Source of the DNA: Geobacillus sp. 46C-IIa
GTDB taxonomy: Bacteria; Bacillota; Bacilli; Bacillales; Anoxybacillaceae
Length of the DNA stretch: 64,000 nucleotides
Direction of reading: 5' to 3'
Assembly (NCBI RefSeq): GCF_014679505.1
Contig: NZ_CP061474.1
Location: forward strand, 3,248,001 to 3,312,000
Below the pieces are notes generated by a model. The model did no database searches and was not told the DNA's origin. It saw nothing but the letters and a program-made list of their open reading frames with translations. Position 1 is the stretch's first letter. Every line of letters begins with the position of its first letter. This document shows, in pieces, positions 1 through 11,306 of this stretch. A program made the translations under genes and the position numbers.

Positions 1-257
1 GCCGTCGGTTTGACAATGCTTGCCGGCCCTTGGAGCGTGACGTTTACATATTTCGGCACGCCGGACACGATCAAGTTTTCCTCGTCGTAATAAGCGACAA
101 CCGGAATATCGATCAATGTTTCCGTATCTTCCTGGCCAAATGTATTGCGTGTCTGCTCGCCGGTTTTCGCCCCCACATTGGCCGACATATACAGCATAAT
201 CGCCAGCAATAAAGAGACGACGCGAATAAACCAAGGATGGTCCATTAATTTATCCAT
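1..257 (-). CDS. cdaR: CdaR (YbbR) regulator of CdaA, N-terminal part, cut by window edge
   Basis: First 85 codons of the YbbR-domain protein that binds and modulates the diadenylate cyclase CdaA at the outer face of the membrane. The ATG at 257 follows a strong GGAGGGGG ribosome site. Residues 1-10 (MDKLMDHPWF) precede one membrane anchor (about 11-27), then an extracytoplasmic region with the YbbR-type segment DIPVVAYYDEENL and VTLQGPAS. It overlaps the cdaA stop by 8 bp, so the two are translationally coupled. In B. subtilis glmM follows; it would lie outside this window. The protein runs off the left edge. Confidence 0.93.
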   Translation of the reverse strand, partial: MDKLMDHPWFIRVVSLLLAIMLYMSANVGAKTGEQTRNTFGQEDTETLIDIPVVAYYDEENLIVSGVPKYVNVTLQGPASIVKPT

Positions 258-1071
258 GTTTCTTCCCCCTCCATTGCCAACGGGAAGAAGCGGCGGTCTT
301 CGCAACCGGAGCCAGCTCGCCTGTCAACAGTTCCCGGAATTCATCAATCGTTAAATCGCGGTACAGCTCGCCGTTTTTCGTTACTGACACCGCCCCCGTT
401 TCCTCGGACACAACGACGGTGATGCTGTCGGTTACTTCGCTAATGCCGAGCGCCGCCCGATGGCGCGTCCCGAGTTCCTTTGAAATGAACGGACTCTCCG
501 ATAGCGGCAAATAACAAGCGGCCGCAGCAATTTGATTTTTTTGAATAATTACCGCCCCGTCATGAAGCGGGGTGTTCGGAATGAAAATATTAATGAGCAG
601 CTCCGGCGATACGTGTGCGTTTAGCGTAATCCCGGTTTCAACATAATCGCCCATCCCGGTCTCCCGCTCAATGGAAATGAGCGCCCCGATGCGCCGTTTC
701 GCCATATACTCGGTCGCTTTCACGATCGCCTCGACCATTCGCAGCCGCTCTTCATCTTCATTGACAGTGCTGCGGGTAAAAAGGCGGCCACGGCCGAGCT
801 GCTCGAGGGCGCGCCGCAGTTCCGGCTGAAAAATGATGATGATCGCGAGGAAGCCCCAAATGATCGCCTGATCCATCAGCCATTGCAGCGTGGTGAGCCC
901 GAGATAATTGCTCACAAAACGGACTAAAATAATTAAAAAAATGCCTTTTAATAGCTGAATGGCCTTCGTCCCGCGAATCATCATAATCAATTTATAAATG
1001 ACATACCAAACAACAAGGATGTCGACGACTTTCAATAAGTACGACACGATGGGGAGCTCTTCGAAGGACAT
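250..1071 (-). CDS. cdaA: Diadenylate cyclase CdaA (DacA)
   Basis: Membrane-bound enzyme that joins two ATP into cyclic di-AMP, the second messenger for potassium and osmotic balance. Three membrane helices fill about residues 6-80. The DAC domain follows, with the DGA motif (171-173, in LHDGAVI) and RHR motif (203-205, in TRHRAALG) intact, so it should be active. I chose ATG at 1071 because AAAGGAAG lies 7 nt upstream; a GTG two codons earlier (1077) is the alternative. It is coupled to cdaR by an 8-bp overlap and separated from rsiW by a terminator, so it probably has its own promoter. It may be the main c-di-AMP source, because disA is missing from its usual place in this window. Confidence 0.96.
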   Translation of the reverse strand: MSFEELPIVSYLLKVVDILVVWYVIYKLIMMIRGTKAIQLLKGIFLIILVRFVSNYLGLTTLQWLMDQAIIWGFLAIIIIFQPELRRALEQLGRGRLFTRSTVNEDEERLRMVEAIVKATEYMAKRRIGALISIERETGMGDYVETGITLNAHVSPELLINIFIPNTPLHDGAVIIQKNQIAAAACYLPLSESPFISKELGTRHRAALGISEVTDSITVVVSEETGAVSVTKNGELYRDLTIDEFRELLTGELAPVAKTAASSRWQWRGKKHG

Positions 1072-1117
1072 CTTCACACTTCCTTTATCTCTAATTCCAA
1101 CCTTCTGATGGTCATGG

Positions 1118-1139
1118 AAAAAGCCATCGGACGATGGCT
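1118..1139 (-). terminator. Intrinsic terminator after sigW-rsiW
   Basis: On the minus strand a perfect 7-bp stem (AGCCATC/GATGGCT, 4-nt loop GTCC, 1122-1139) is followed by TTTTT. It lies just after the rsiW stop and before cdaA, and should end the sigW-rsiW transcript. Confidence 0.85.
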
Positions 1140-1143
1140 GCCA

Positions 1144-1755
1144 TCATTCAAGCGATTGGAGCGCACGGCTGGCCCTCTCTTTAATATTATACCAAATCCA
1201 TTCGAACACTTGATTAATTTCTTTTACTTCCCCTGTCACCCGCCCGGCCGACGCCATGTATTTCTCCCCGTGGATCACCGTCACATCCCCATCTACCGTT
1301 CCTTCAATCCGAATCGATCCATTGCGAACGACAATATCCCCTTTGACCGTTTCACCTTTTGGCACGATAACTGTATGGTCGCGGATCATCACGTGTTCAT
1401 CAGCCGAAACGGAAAACGCTCCTTTTTCCTCCCACGAAGAAGCCACGCTTCCCACCGTAAGAAGGAGGAACAACGAAGCAGCAGTCAGCAGCGGATGCCC
1501 GTGCAGCCAACGGCGCAGCCGCGCGGTCTTTCTCTCTTTCGGCATCGCCCCCATCACCGTTGCCATAAATGATGGCGGCGCGGTCACATGGGAGGCATAT
1601 TGCAGAAAGGCAATCGTTTTTTTTAGCTCATGAAAATGGGCGGCACAAGCGGCGCACGAACGTAAATGCTCTTTTAACCGCAGCTCCTCCTCCGGCTGAA
1701 GATCGCCGTCAAGATAGCTATGCATGAGTGATACCATTTCTTTCGGACATTCCAT
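1144..1755 (-). CDS. rsiW: Anti-sigma-W factor RsiW
   Basis: Single-pass membrane anti-sigma factor that holds SigW inactive until envelope stress triggers its stepwise proteolysis. The N-terminal zinc anti-sigma domain shows the HxxxCxxC motif (H30, C34, C37). One membrane helix lies at about 88-107, followed by an outside domain of about 95 residues with repeated hydrophobic/Gly-Asp strands (GDIVVRNGSIRIEG, GDVTVIHGE). Length 203 is close to the B. subtilis protein. It starts 14 bp after sigW and is followed by a terminator, so the two form a bicistronic unit driven by the sigma-W promoter at 2372-2398. Confidence 0.93.
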   Translation of the reverse strand: MECPKEMVSLMHSYLDGDLQPEEELRLKEHLRSCAACAAHFHELKKTIAFLQYASHVTAPPSFMATVMGAMPKERKTARLRRWLHGHPLLTAASLFLLLTVGSVASSWEEKGAFSVSADEHVMIRDHTVIVPKGETVKGDIVVRNGSIRIEGTVDGDVTVIHGEKYMASAGRVTGEVKEINQVFEWIWYNIKERASRALQSLE

Positions 1756-1769
1756 AGTCTCCCACCCTC

Positions 1770-2333
1770 TTATAAATGGCCCAGTTGCCTGCGCAACGCT
1801 TCACGGCCGCGATGCAGCCTCGTTTTCACCGTACCAACCGGCAGCCCTAAAATTTCACTGATCTCCTGCAGCGACAAATCTTCCATATATTTTAGTACGA
1901 TCACGCTTCGGTATTTCTCCGGCAACCGCTCAATCGCCCGCTGGACTGTCTCCTGGAGCTCAAAGCTTTCCACCGCCTCTTCAGGTGACACTTCGCGGGA
2001 AGGAAGCTGGGCCTGCATCGTCAATCCGTCCGTGCCGTTCAATTCCTCATCCAAATACACATCTGGTCTCCGCTTCCGCAATTTGTCGATCGTTAAGTTC
2101 GTGGCAATGCGGTATAGCCACGTCGAAAACTTCATATCGGGATTGTACGTGTCAATATGAACGTAGGCGCGGATGAACGCTTCCTGAGCCGCATCTTCCG
2201 CCTCGTGGCGATTTCCGAGCATTCGGTAACAAAGGCGATAGATCTTATCTTTATACAAATCAACAAGGTCTGCATATGCGTTTTGGTCGCCTTTTCGGAT
2301 CGCCTTAATTCTTTTTTTAATAAATAGCTCCAT
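1770..2333 (-). CDS. sigW: ECF RNA polymerase sigma factor SigW
   Basis: Extracytoplasmic-function sigma factor for the cell-envelope stress and antimicrobial-peptide regulon. Region 2 (about residues 20-90, with YRMLGNRHEAEDAAQEAF and FSTWLYRIATNLTIDKLRKR) and region 4 (about 130-185, with LSLQEISEILGLPVGTVKTR) are both complete. I chose the ATG at 2333 giving 187 aa, the family length; a TTG three codons upstream has the purine-rich site too close. It is upstream of rsiW in one operon and is preceded by a good sigma-W promoter, so it is autoregulated. Confidence 0.95.
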   Translation of the reverse strand: MELFIKKRIKAIRKGDQNAYADLVDLYKDKIYRLCYRMLGNRHEAEDAAQEAFIRAYVHIDTYNPDMKFSTWLYRIATNLTIDKLRKRRPDVYLDEELNGTDGLTMQAQLPSREVSPEEAVESFELQETVQRAIERLPEKYRSVIVLKYMEDLSLQEISEILGLPVGTVKTRLHRGREALRRQLGHL

Positions 2334-2371
2334 AAAATACAATACCCCCGCCCTTACGGCTCATCTTATAT

Positions 2372-2398
2372 TACGGCGCTTCATTGCGAAAAGTTTCA
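2372..2398 (-). promoter_or_regulatory. Sigma-W autoregulatory promoter
   Basis: On minus, TGAAAC (2393-2398), 17 nt, CGTA (2372-2375): the sigma-W consensus, including the T run right after the AAC motif. It sits about 40 bp upstream of sigW. Confidence 0.85.
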
Positions 2399-2427
2399 TA
2401 CAACACGTTTATTGTACCATAGAACTG

Positions 2428-2463
2428 AAAAAAGAGGGGAGGCCAAACGAATGGCAACCCCTC
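2428..2463 (-). terminator. Intrinsic terminator after rocF
   Basis: Minus-strand stem GAGGGG/CCCCTC extended by GCC/GGC across a small internal loop, followed by TTTTTT. It lies about 50 bp past the rocF stop. Confidence 0.8.
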
Positions 2464-2512
2464 GTAGTCACAGCAAGGAAAAGTGAAGTTGAACGGCTCG
2501 CCAAGCAACCTG

Positions 2513-3412
2513 TCAAATGAGTTTCTCTCCAAACAATGACCCCATCAACGCTACGGCGACAGAGGCGGTTTTGTTCCGCTCATCTAAAATCGGATTGACC
2601 TCGACAAATTCAGCGGAGGTAACGATTTGTGCTTCCGCCAACATCTCCATGGCCAAATGACTCTCCCGGTACGTCAGCCCACCAATCACCGGCGTGCCAA
2701 CCCCTGGCGCATCGCTCGGGTCAAGCCCATCCAAATCGAGCGACAGGTGGACGCCATCTGTCCGTTCTTTTAAATAAGCGATCGTTTCCTCCATCACTTT
2801 CGTCATCCCAAGCCGGTCGACCTCATGCATCGTATAAATTTTGATCCCTTTTTCACGAATAAACTTCTTCTCCCCGTCATCGAGTGAGCGAACCCCGATC
2901 AGCACGACATGTTCCGGTTTGACTTTCGGGCTGTATCCGCCGATCCGTGTCAGCGCTGGATGACCGAAACCAAGGCTTGCCGCCAGCGGCATGCCATGAA
3001 TATTTCCAGATGGCGACGTCTCCTCGGTGTTGACATCGCCGTGCGCGTCATACCAAATGACGCCGAGCCGCTCATAATGTTTGGCTACCCCAGCGAGCGT
3101 ACCGATCGCGATGCTATGGTCGCCGCCTAACACAAGCGGGAAGCGCCCCCGTTTGACCACCTCATCAACAGCCGCAGCGAGCTTTTCATTCGCCTCCGCA
3201 ACCGCTTTCAAATTACGAAGCTGTGCATCGCCCTGTTCGTGCAATCGCTCCGCCTTTCCAATTGGAATATCTCCTAAATCTTCAATATCGTAATGCAGAC
3301 GTTCCAGCCGTTCGATCACACCCGCATAGCGGATCGCACTCGGTCCCATATCGACGCCTCGGCGCGTCTGCCCTAAATCCATCGGTACACCGATAATAGA
3401 GATTGATCTCAT
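2513..3412 (-). CDS. rocF: Arginase RocF
   Basis: Hydrolyses L-arginine to ornithine and urea in the cytosol, the first step of arginine catabolism. All manganese-binding motifs are present: GGDHS (96-100), DAHGD (122-126) and SLDLDGLDP (224-232). Length 299 matches the crystallised Bacillus caldovelox arginase. The ATG at 3412 has AAAGGAGAGG upstream. It stands alone here, between the tRNA cluster terminator and sigW, unlike the rocDEF operon of B. subtilis. A sigma-A-like promoter is at 3452-3481. I saw no clear AhrC box, but did not search exhaustively. Confidence 0.96.
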   Translation of the reverse strand: MRSISIIGVPMDLGQTRRGVDMGPSAIRYAGVIERLERLHYDIEDLGDIPIGKAERLHEQGDAQLRNLKAVAEANEKLAAAVDEVVKRGRFPLVLGGDHSIAIGTLAGVAKHYERLGVIWYDAHGDVNTEETSPSGNIHGMPLAASLGFGHPALTRIGGYSPKVKPEHVVLIGVRSLDDGEKKFIREKGIKIYTMHEVDRLGMTKVMEETIAYLKERTDGVHLSLDLDGLDPSDAPGVGTPVIGGLTYRESHLAMEMLAEAQIVTSAEFVEVNPILDERNKTASVAVALMGSLFGEKLI

Positions 3413-3451
3413 GCTGTCTTCCTCTCCTTTCCCGTTTCCCCTTCTACCCTT

Positions 3452-3481
3452 ATTTTAGGGGAAAGAGGGAGGATGACTCAA
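3452..3481 (-). promoter_or_regulatory. Probable sigma-A promoter of rocF
   Basis: TTGAGT (3476-3481), 18 nt, TAAAAT (3452-3457) on minus, about 40 bp before the rocF start. The -35 is imperfect. Confidence 0.5.
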
Positions 3482-3574
3482 CTCGACACTTTTTCGAATA
3501 TTTATACCATTTAGATTCCCCCGGCCTACTTCCGATTCCGTTACGAAGTTGGAATATCCCGGACAAGATAGGAA

Positions 3575-3614
3575 CAAAAAAAGCAGCCGACTTCATATTG
3601 TAAAGTCGACTGCT
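3575..3614 (-). terminator. Terminator of the rRNA-tRNA operon
   Basis: Minus-strand 12-bp stem (AGCAGTCGACTT with AAGTCGGCTGCT, one G-T pair, arms 3603-3614 and 3582-3593) followed by a run of seven or more T. It sits just after tRNA-Ala, the last gene of the cluster. Confidence 0.9.
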
Positions 3615-3619
3615 CTTGA

Positions 3620-3692
3620 TGGAGCCTATCGGGATCGAACCGATGACCTCCTGCGTGCAAAGCAGGCGCTCTCCCAGCTGAGCTAAGGCCCC
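3620..3692 (-). tRNA. trnA-Ala: tRNA-Ala (anticodon TGC)
   Basis: Full cloverleaf on minus: 7-bp acceptor stem GGGGCCT/AGGCTCC, anticodon loop with TGC, T-loop GGTTCGATCCC. CCA is not encoded. It is the last of seven tRNAs downstream of the 5S gene. Confidence 0.97.
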
Positions 3693-3698
3693 GTTCAA

Positions 3699-3770
3699 AG
3701 CGGAAGACGGGACTCGAACCCGCGACCCCCACCTTGGCAAGGTGGTGTTCTACCACTGAACTACTTCCGC
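3699..3770 (-). tRNA. trnA-Gly: tRNA-Gly (anticodon GCC)
   Basis: Minus-strand cloverleaf with acceptor GCGGAAG/CTTCCGC, anticodon stem CCACC/GGTGG around GCC, and T-loop GGTTCGAGTCC. No encoded CCA. It is 6 bp upstream of tRNA-Ala. Confidence 0.97.
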
Positions 3771-3777
3771 ATCATGA

Positions 3778-3850
3778 TGAGCCATGGAGGACTCGAACCT
3801 CCGACCCTCTGATTAAAAGTCAGATGCTCTACCTACTGAGCTAATGGCTC
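3778..3850 (-). tRNA. trnA-Lys: tRNA-Lys (anticodon TTT)
   Basis: Minus-strand cloverleaf with acceptor GAGCCAT/ATGGCTC, anticodon TTT in the loop CTTTTAA, and T-loop GGTTCGAGTCC. CCA not encoded. Confidence 0.97.
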
Positions 3851-3871
3851 ATGGTGATCATTACACTCTAA

Positions 3872-3970
3872 GTGCTGACGAGCTCTACCTGCCTCTTCCT
3901 CTACCAGCTGCTTCAAGGAAGCTTGATGCGTCGAGGCAACTCGCAACGATTTCGAGGATGGAGCGCTCGT
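3872..3970 (-). repeat. tRNA-spacer repeat element, copy 1
   Basis: This ~99-bp spacer element between tRNA-Gln and tRNA-Lys shares two exact blocks with 4456-4545: a 28-bp block (3914-3941) and an 18-bp block with one mismatch (3890-3907). On minus the blocks pair as TGCCTC/GAGGCA with an inner GCTTC-CTT-GAAGC hairpin, and the ends pair as ACGAGC/GCTCGT. Function unknown; it may be transcribed as part of the pre-tRNA. Confidence 0.75.
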
Positions 3971-3997
3971 TGTCTCGTTTTATGTACAAAAAAATAA

Positions 3998-4072
3998 TGG
4001 CTGGGCTAGCTGGATTCGAACCAGCGCATCACGGAGTCAAAGTCCGTTGCCTTACCGCTTGGCTATAGCCCA
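3998..4072 (-). tRNA. trnA-Gln: tRNA-Gln (anticodon TTG), CCA encoded
   Basis: Minus-strand cloverleaf with acceptor TGGGCTA/TAGCCCA, discriminator G, anticodon TTG in the loop CTTTGAC, and a genomically encoded CCA (3998-4000). It begins with U at position 1, as tRNA-Gln does. Confidence 0.97.
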
Positions 4073-4138
4073 ACGTCGTAAAACGGGTGCTGAACCTGAT
4101 AATTATTATGCTCCTGTTGCACTCGATTATACATTTTT

Positions 4139-4169
4139 AAATCAACCGTCCTTAAAGGACGGTTGATTT
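4139..4169 (-). repeat. 31-bp perfect palindrome in tRNA spacer
   Basis: Two 15-nt arms around a single central base: AAATCAACCGTCCTT and its exact complement. It lies between tRNA-Glu and tRNA-Gln and has no T-tail outside the stem on either strand. In the transcript it would form a long hairpin, possibly a processing site or weak terminator. Confidence 0.8.
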
Positions 4170-4178
4170 AGAAAGGAG

Positions 4179-4250
4179 TGACCCGTACGGGATTCGAACC
4201 CGTGTTACCGCCGTGAAAGGGCGGTGTCTTAACCACTTGACCAACGGGCC
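4179..4250 (-). tRNA. trnA-Glu: tRNA-Glu (anticodon TTC)
   Basis: Minus-strand cloverleaf with acceptor GGCCCGT/ACGGGTC (one G-T pair), anticodon stem CCGCC/GGCGG around TTC, and T-loop GGTTCGAATCC. CCA not encoded. Confidence 0.97.
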
Positions 4251-4259
4251 AAAAATTGA

Positions 4260-4335
4260 TGGAGCTTCCAACCGGGCTCGAACCGGTGACCTCTTCCTTA
4301 CCATGGAAGTGCTCTACCTACTGAGCTATGGAAGC
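4260..4335 (-). tRNA. trnA-Thr: tRNA-Thr (anticodon GGT), CCA encoded
   Basis: Minus-strand cloverleaf with acceptor GCTTCCA/TGGAAGC, anticodon stem CTTCC/GGAAG around GGT, and encoded CCA at 4260-4262. Confidence 0.97.
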
Positions 4336-4342
4336 GTAAAAA

Positions 4343-4417
4343 TGGCTCCGCAAGTAGGATTCGAACCTACGACCTACCGGTTAACAGCCGGTTGCTCTAC
4401 CGCTGAGCTATTGCGGA
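4343..4417 (-). tRNA. trnA-Asn: tRNA-Asn (anticodon GTT), CCA encoded
   Basis: Minus-strand cloverleaf with acceptor TCCGCAA/TTGCGGA, anticodon GTT in the loop CTGTTAA, and encoded CCA. It is the first tRNA after the 5S gene. Its first 17 nt and 5 flanking bases are duplicated at 4546-4567. Confidence 0.97.
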
Positions 4418-4455
4418 ATGATGAAGAAACTATATATCATCCAAGTCTCCCCAAT

Positions 4456-4545
4456 GTGCTCGTTGCCTCTTCCTCTGCCAGTTAATCCAAGGAAGCTTGA
4501 TGCGTCGAGGCAACTTGTAGTGGACTCGATGATGCTAATGCTCGT
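4456..4545 (-). repeat. tRNA-spacer repeat element, copy 2
   Basis: Second copy of the element at 3872-3970, here between 5S and tRNA-Asn. It holds the same 28-bp block (4488-4515) and the 18-bp block (4464-4481). On minus GTTGCCTC (4507-4514) pairs perfectly with GAGGCAAC (4462-4469), with TTCC/GGAA inside. The middle and outer parts differ from copy 1. No coding potential. Confidence 0.75.
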
Positions 4546-4567
4546 CGCTGAGCTATTGCGGAATGAT
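4546..4567 (-). pseudogene. Duplicated 5' fragment of tRNA-Asn
   Basis: These 22 bp are identical to 4401-4422, which is the 5' acceptor strand and start of the D arm of tRNA-Asn plus 5 bp of leader. The rest of the tRNA is missing. The fragment abuts spacer element copy 2 and lies 8 bp past the 5S 3' end. Confidence 0.75.
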
Positions 4568-4575
4568 ATAACATT

Positions 4576-4692
<117 letters not shown>

Positions 4693-4800
4693 CAATGATT
4701 TATTGGTTTAGACATTAATTATTATATTCATGTCGTTGTTTTTGTCAATAGGAAGTTCATTCCTTCAAAACTAGATAACCGTGTTGGGGAAGAAGCCTCC

Positions 4801-4928
4801 GCTTTCGTACTGTCTAGCTCCGGCTCGCCGCCGCTCGGGGTCAAATAACCTTCTCCCTCGGGGCGCAAGCGCCCCTGCGGGTGAAGAACATTTGGCTTCG
4901 AGAGCTAAACGCGGCGCTTCCACTTTTC
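4801..4928 (-). repeat. rRNA-spacer repeat family, copy A (23S-5S spacer)
   Basis: This ~128-bp element begins (plus strand) TTCGTACTGTCTAGCTCC near 4804 and ends GCGGCGCTTCCACTTTTC. It shares a near-identical ~50-bp core (4854-4904) with copy C at 8178-8228. The core contains hairpin GGGGCGC-AA-GCGCCCC (4860-4875). A boxA-like tract (rc of TTCAAAACTAGATAACC, about 4763-4780) precedes it in the spacer; otherwise 4693-4930 holds no gene. Confidence 0.8.
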
Positions 4929-4930
4929 TA

Positions 4931-7857
<2,927 letters not shown>

Positions 7858-7898
7858 TACAGCGCTTCTCGGCTTCTTCCTTTTGTGTATCGGTTATC

Positions 7899-7914
7899 TA
7901 GTTTTCAAGGAACG
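7899..7914 (-). promoter_or_regulatory. boxA-like antitermination site in 16S-23S spacer
   Basis: On minus CGTTCCTTGAAAACTA matches the Bacillus rrn boxA (GTTCTTTGAAAACTA) just upstream of 23S. Nus factors would bind it on the RNA. Confidence 0.6.
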
Positions 7915-7998
7915 ATCTTTGTCGTTGAGAGAACAGTGCTCGTTCCCTCAAAACTGAACGAAACGAAAGCGCGATTTGTTCATGGTGGGCCGTTAGAG

Positions 7999-8116
7999 GC
8001 CTTCGCTTTTCGTACTGTCTAGCTCCGGCCGCCATCGGCTCGCGACGCTTCGGTCCTGCTGCGGCGGCGACAGCCTCCTCGCAGGCCCTCCAGCGCGTTT
8101 CGCCGATAGGCGGGCG
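7999..8116 (-). repeat. rRNA-spacer repeat family, copy B
   Basis: It begins with the 28-bp sequence (7999-8026) that is repeated exactly at 8117-8144 at the head of copy C. The interior differs from copies A and C but is itself an imperfect inverted repeat: GGCCGCC and ATCGG near 8027-8038 mirror CCGAT and GGCGGCC near 8103-8118. The 16S-23S spacer (7858-8257) carries copies B and C in tandem and no tRNA. Confidence 0.75.
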
Positions 8117-8252
8117 GCCTTCGCTTTTCGTACTGTCTAGCTCCAGCGCCTGGCTCTCTTCTGCCAAATCACCTTCCCCCTCGGGGTGCAAGCACCCCTG
8201 CGGGTGAAGAACATTTGGCTTCGAGAGCCGATCGCGGCGCTTCCGCTTTTCG
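8117..8252 (-). repeat. rRNA-spacer repeat family, copy C
   Basis: Same family as 4801-4928. Ends are inverted (AGCGCC..GGCTCTC near 8145-8158 against GAGAGCC..GGCGCT near 8223-8240). The central hairpin reads GGGGTGC-AA-GCACCCC (8183-8198), where copy A has GGGGCGC-AA-GCGCCCC, a paired change. It ends 6 bp from the 16S 3' end. Confidence 0.8.
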
Positions 8253-8253
8253 T

Positions 8254-9817
<1,564 letters not shown>

Positions 9818-9846
9818 AAGTTGATTGGCTTGCGCTTCGTTTCGTT

Positions 9847-9860
9847 CAGTTTTCAAGGAG
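9847..9860 (-). promoter_or_regulatory. boxA-like site in 16S leader
   Basis: On minus CTCCTTGAAAACTG, matching Bacillus boxA, about 30 nt before mature 16S. Probable antitermination and processing-stem region. Confidence 0.6.
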
Positions 9861-9985
9861 CGAGATCAATCGTGCAATCTTGCGCCAAGGAGCTCGGTTT
9901 TGCTAAGTTCACTCGCACACGCACGTTGCGCTTTACTCTCACAAGAAACAGTCCAAACAACCTGTCTCTTGCAAGCAACTTCTTT

Positions 9986-10014
9986 AGATTAACACAAAGT
10001 GTTTTCGATGTCAA
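9986..10014 (-). promoter_or_regulatory. rRNA operon promoter P2
   Basis: TTGACA (10009-10014), 17 nt, TAATCT (9986-9991) on minus. The perfect -35 and spacing make it a strong sigma-A promoter. It is the nearer of two promoters to 16S. Confidence 0.9.
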
Positions 10015-10085
10015 TGGTTTTTTGTTTGCAATCTTTTTGACTGCTCATCGCTGTCGAACAGCCAGTCTGATTAGCGACGGTTATT

Positions 10086-10114
10086 AATATAACACTGTAA
10101 AATAAAAAATGCAA
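10086..10114 (-). promoter_or_regulatory. rRNA operon promoter P1
   Basis: TTGCAT (10109-10114), 17 nt of AT-rich spacer, TATATT (10086-10091) on minus, exactly 100 bp upstream of P2. The tandem layout matches B. subtilis rrn operons. The region 9818-10277 holds only these promoters, the leader and the pdaB promoter. Confidence 0.85.
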
Positions 10115-10223
10115 TACATTTTTCATCTGAGATCGCAAGGAAATGATAGGATAGCGTTCCACCTCCATCCTCAGTTTTCTTCCTTGCCTCCATTGCTGCA
10201 AAGGGCATGGCAAATATGTTTCA

Positions 10224-10251
10224 TAACGATGATGGCTGACTGCATAAGATG
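10224..10251 (+). promoter_or_regulatory. Possible sigma-E-type promoter of pdaB
   Basis: On plus TTCATAAC (ATA at 10224-10226), about 17 nt, CATAAGAT (10244-10251), resembling sigma-E -35 and -10 elements. Short consensus, so moderate support only. Confidence 0.4.
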
Positions 10252-10277
10252 TACATAGGACAACTGTTTAAAGGGGG

Positions 10278-11042
10278 ATGGACGCCTTGTTTTATGCGCT
10301 GAATGGGCGAACGTTGAAAAAAGCTCTCATTATTATTTGTTCCGCCTTTTTTACCGCTGTCGTTCTATACGCTTATGAGGTGAACCGTCCGGTTTTTTCG
10401 CTTTCCTCCGGACCAAAAGCGGTATACAAAGTGGACAATGACCGTGACGAGGTGGCGTTGACGTTTGACATTAGCTGGGGAGATGAAAATGCAGACAAAA
10501 TTTTAGACGTCTTAAAGCAGCATGGGATTAAAAACGCAACCTTTTTTTTATCAGCTTCCTGGGCCGAACGCCATCCGACTGTTGTGAAACGGATCAAGGA
10601 AGAAGGACATGAAATTGGCAGCATGGGATATAATTTTGTCAACTACACAGAACTTGAGAACGCCAAAATCCGCCAAGATTTAATGATGGCGGAAAAAGTA
10701 TTTGATACATTGGGAGTTAAAAATGTCGAACTGTTGCGCCCACCAGGGGGGAATTTTAATAAAAACGTACTCAAAATTGCGGAGTCTCTCGGCTATACTG
10801 TTGTGCATTGGAGCATCGACTCGAAAGACTGGCTGAACCCTGGAACAGAGCAAATTGTAGCAAACGTTACGAACGATTTAGAGCCCGGGGATATTGTGCT
10901 TCTTCATGCCTCCGATTCGGCGAAACAAACCGCAAAAGCGTTGCCGAAAATTATTGCGGCGATGAAAGAAAACGGCTATAAAAACGCCAGTCTTTCCGAA
11001 TTGTTAGCGAACGGTGAGGCTGAGAGCAAGGGGGTTGATTAA
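10278..11042 (+). CDS. pdaB: Sporulation polysaccharide deacetylase-family protein PdaB
   Basis: NodB-fold protein needed in B. subtilis to maintain spores late in sporulation. A membrane anchor spans about 15-33. The NodB domain follows from about residue 58: TFDISWGD (62-69), the HEIGSMGYN segment (111-119, lacking the second zinc His of classic deacetylases, as in this subfamily), RPPGG (154-158) and LLHASD (208-213). True deacetylase activity is therefore doubtful. The ATG at 10278 sits directly on the AAAGGGGG site, so TTG at 10287 may be the real start. One of only two genes on plus; it diverges from the rRNA operon. Confidence 0.9.
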   Translation: MDALFYALNGRTLKKALIIICSAFFTAVVLYAYEVNRPVFSLSSGPKAVYKVDNDRDEVALTFDISWGDENADKILDVLKQHGIKNATFFLSASWAERHPTVVKRIKEEGHEIGSMGYNFVNYTELENAKIRQDLMMAEKVFDTLGVKNVELLRPPGGNFNKNVLKIAESLGYTVVHWSIDSKDWLNPGTEQIVANVTNDLEPGDIVLLHASDSAKQTAKALPKIIAAMKENGYKNASLSELLANGEAESKGVD

Positions 11043-11144
11043 AGCCGGGCGGGCTTTATGCCGCTCGAAAAAGCGAAACCCGCTCCACGGATGTTGAACG
11101 GTCACGCTGCGGGCGGCCGCAAGATGATGTTTCTACACATTGAA

Positions 11145-11245
11145 TCTTCTCCCCCACTTCCGCTCGCCTCAGACTGGGAATGGAGACTTCCCAGCGGGGG
11201 TGAACGCCCTTCCGCCACGCTCACGCTAGGAAGTGGGGGCTCAGT
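11145..11245. repeat. Nested palindromic element, possible IS200/IS605-end remnant
   Basis: Outer arms CCCCCACTTCC (11151-11161) and GGAAGTGGGGG (11229-11239) are perfect inverted copies. Inside is a second hairpin, CTGGGAA/TTCCCAG (11174-11194). It lies between the convergent pdaB and kbaA and encodes nothing. The CCCCCAC..GTGGGGG pattern resembles hairpins at IS200/IS605-family right ends, but no transposase is near. Confidence 0.6.
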
Positions 11246-11255
11246 TCGAGAGGGT

Positions 11256-11306
11256 AAAAAAGAACAGGCGGCGCCTTACTCCCACTTATTGTTTCGCGCC
11301 GCCTGT
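11256..11306 (-). terminator. Terminator of kbaA, overlapping its coding end
   Basis: On minus an 11-bp perfect stem, ACAGGCGGCGC/GCGCCGCCTGT (11296-11306 with 11264-11274), is followed by TCTTTTTT. The 5' arm lies in the last codons of kbaA. Confidence 0.85.

Noticed and set aside
1108..1633. Plus-strand frames opposite rsiW and similar long frames opposite tuf, fusA, rpoB and gltX
   Set aside because: Antisense shadows caused by GC-rich codon use; no promoters or ribosome sites.
3450..4485. Open frames over the tRNA cluster
   Set aside because: They read through tRNA genes and terminators.
9989..10213. 74-codon frame on minus between pdaB and 16S
   Set aside because: It runs through both rRNA promoters and has no ribosome site.
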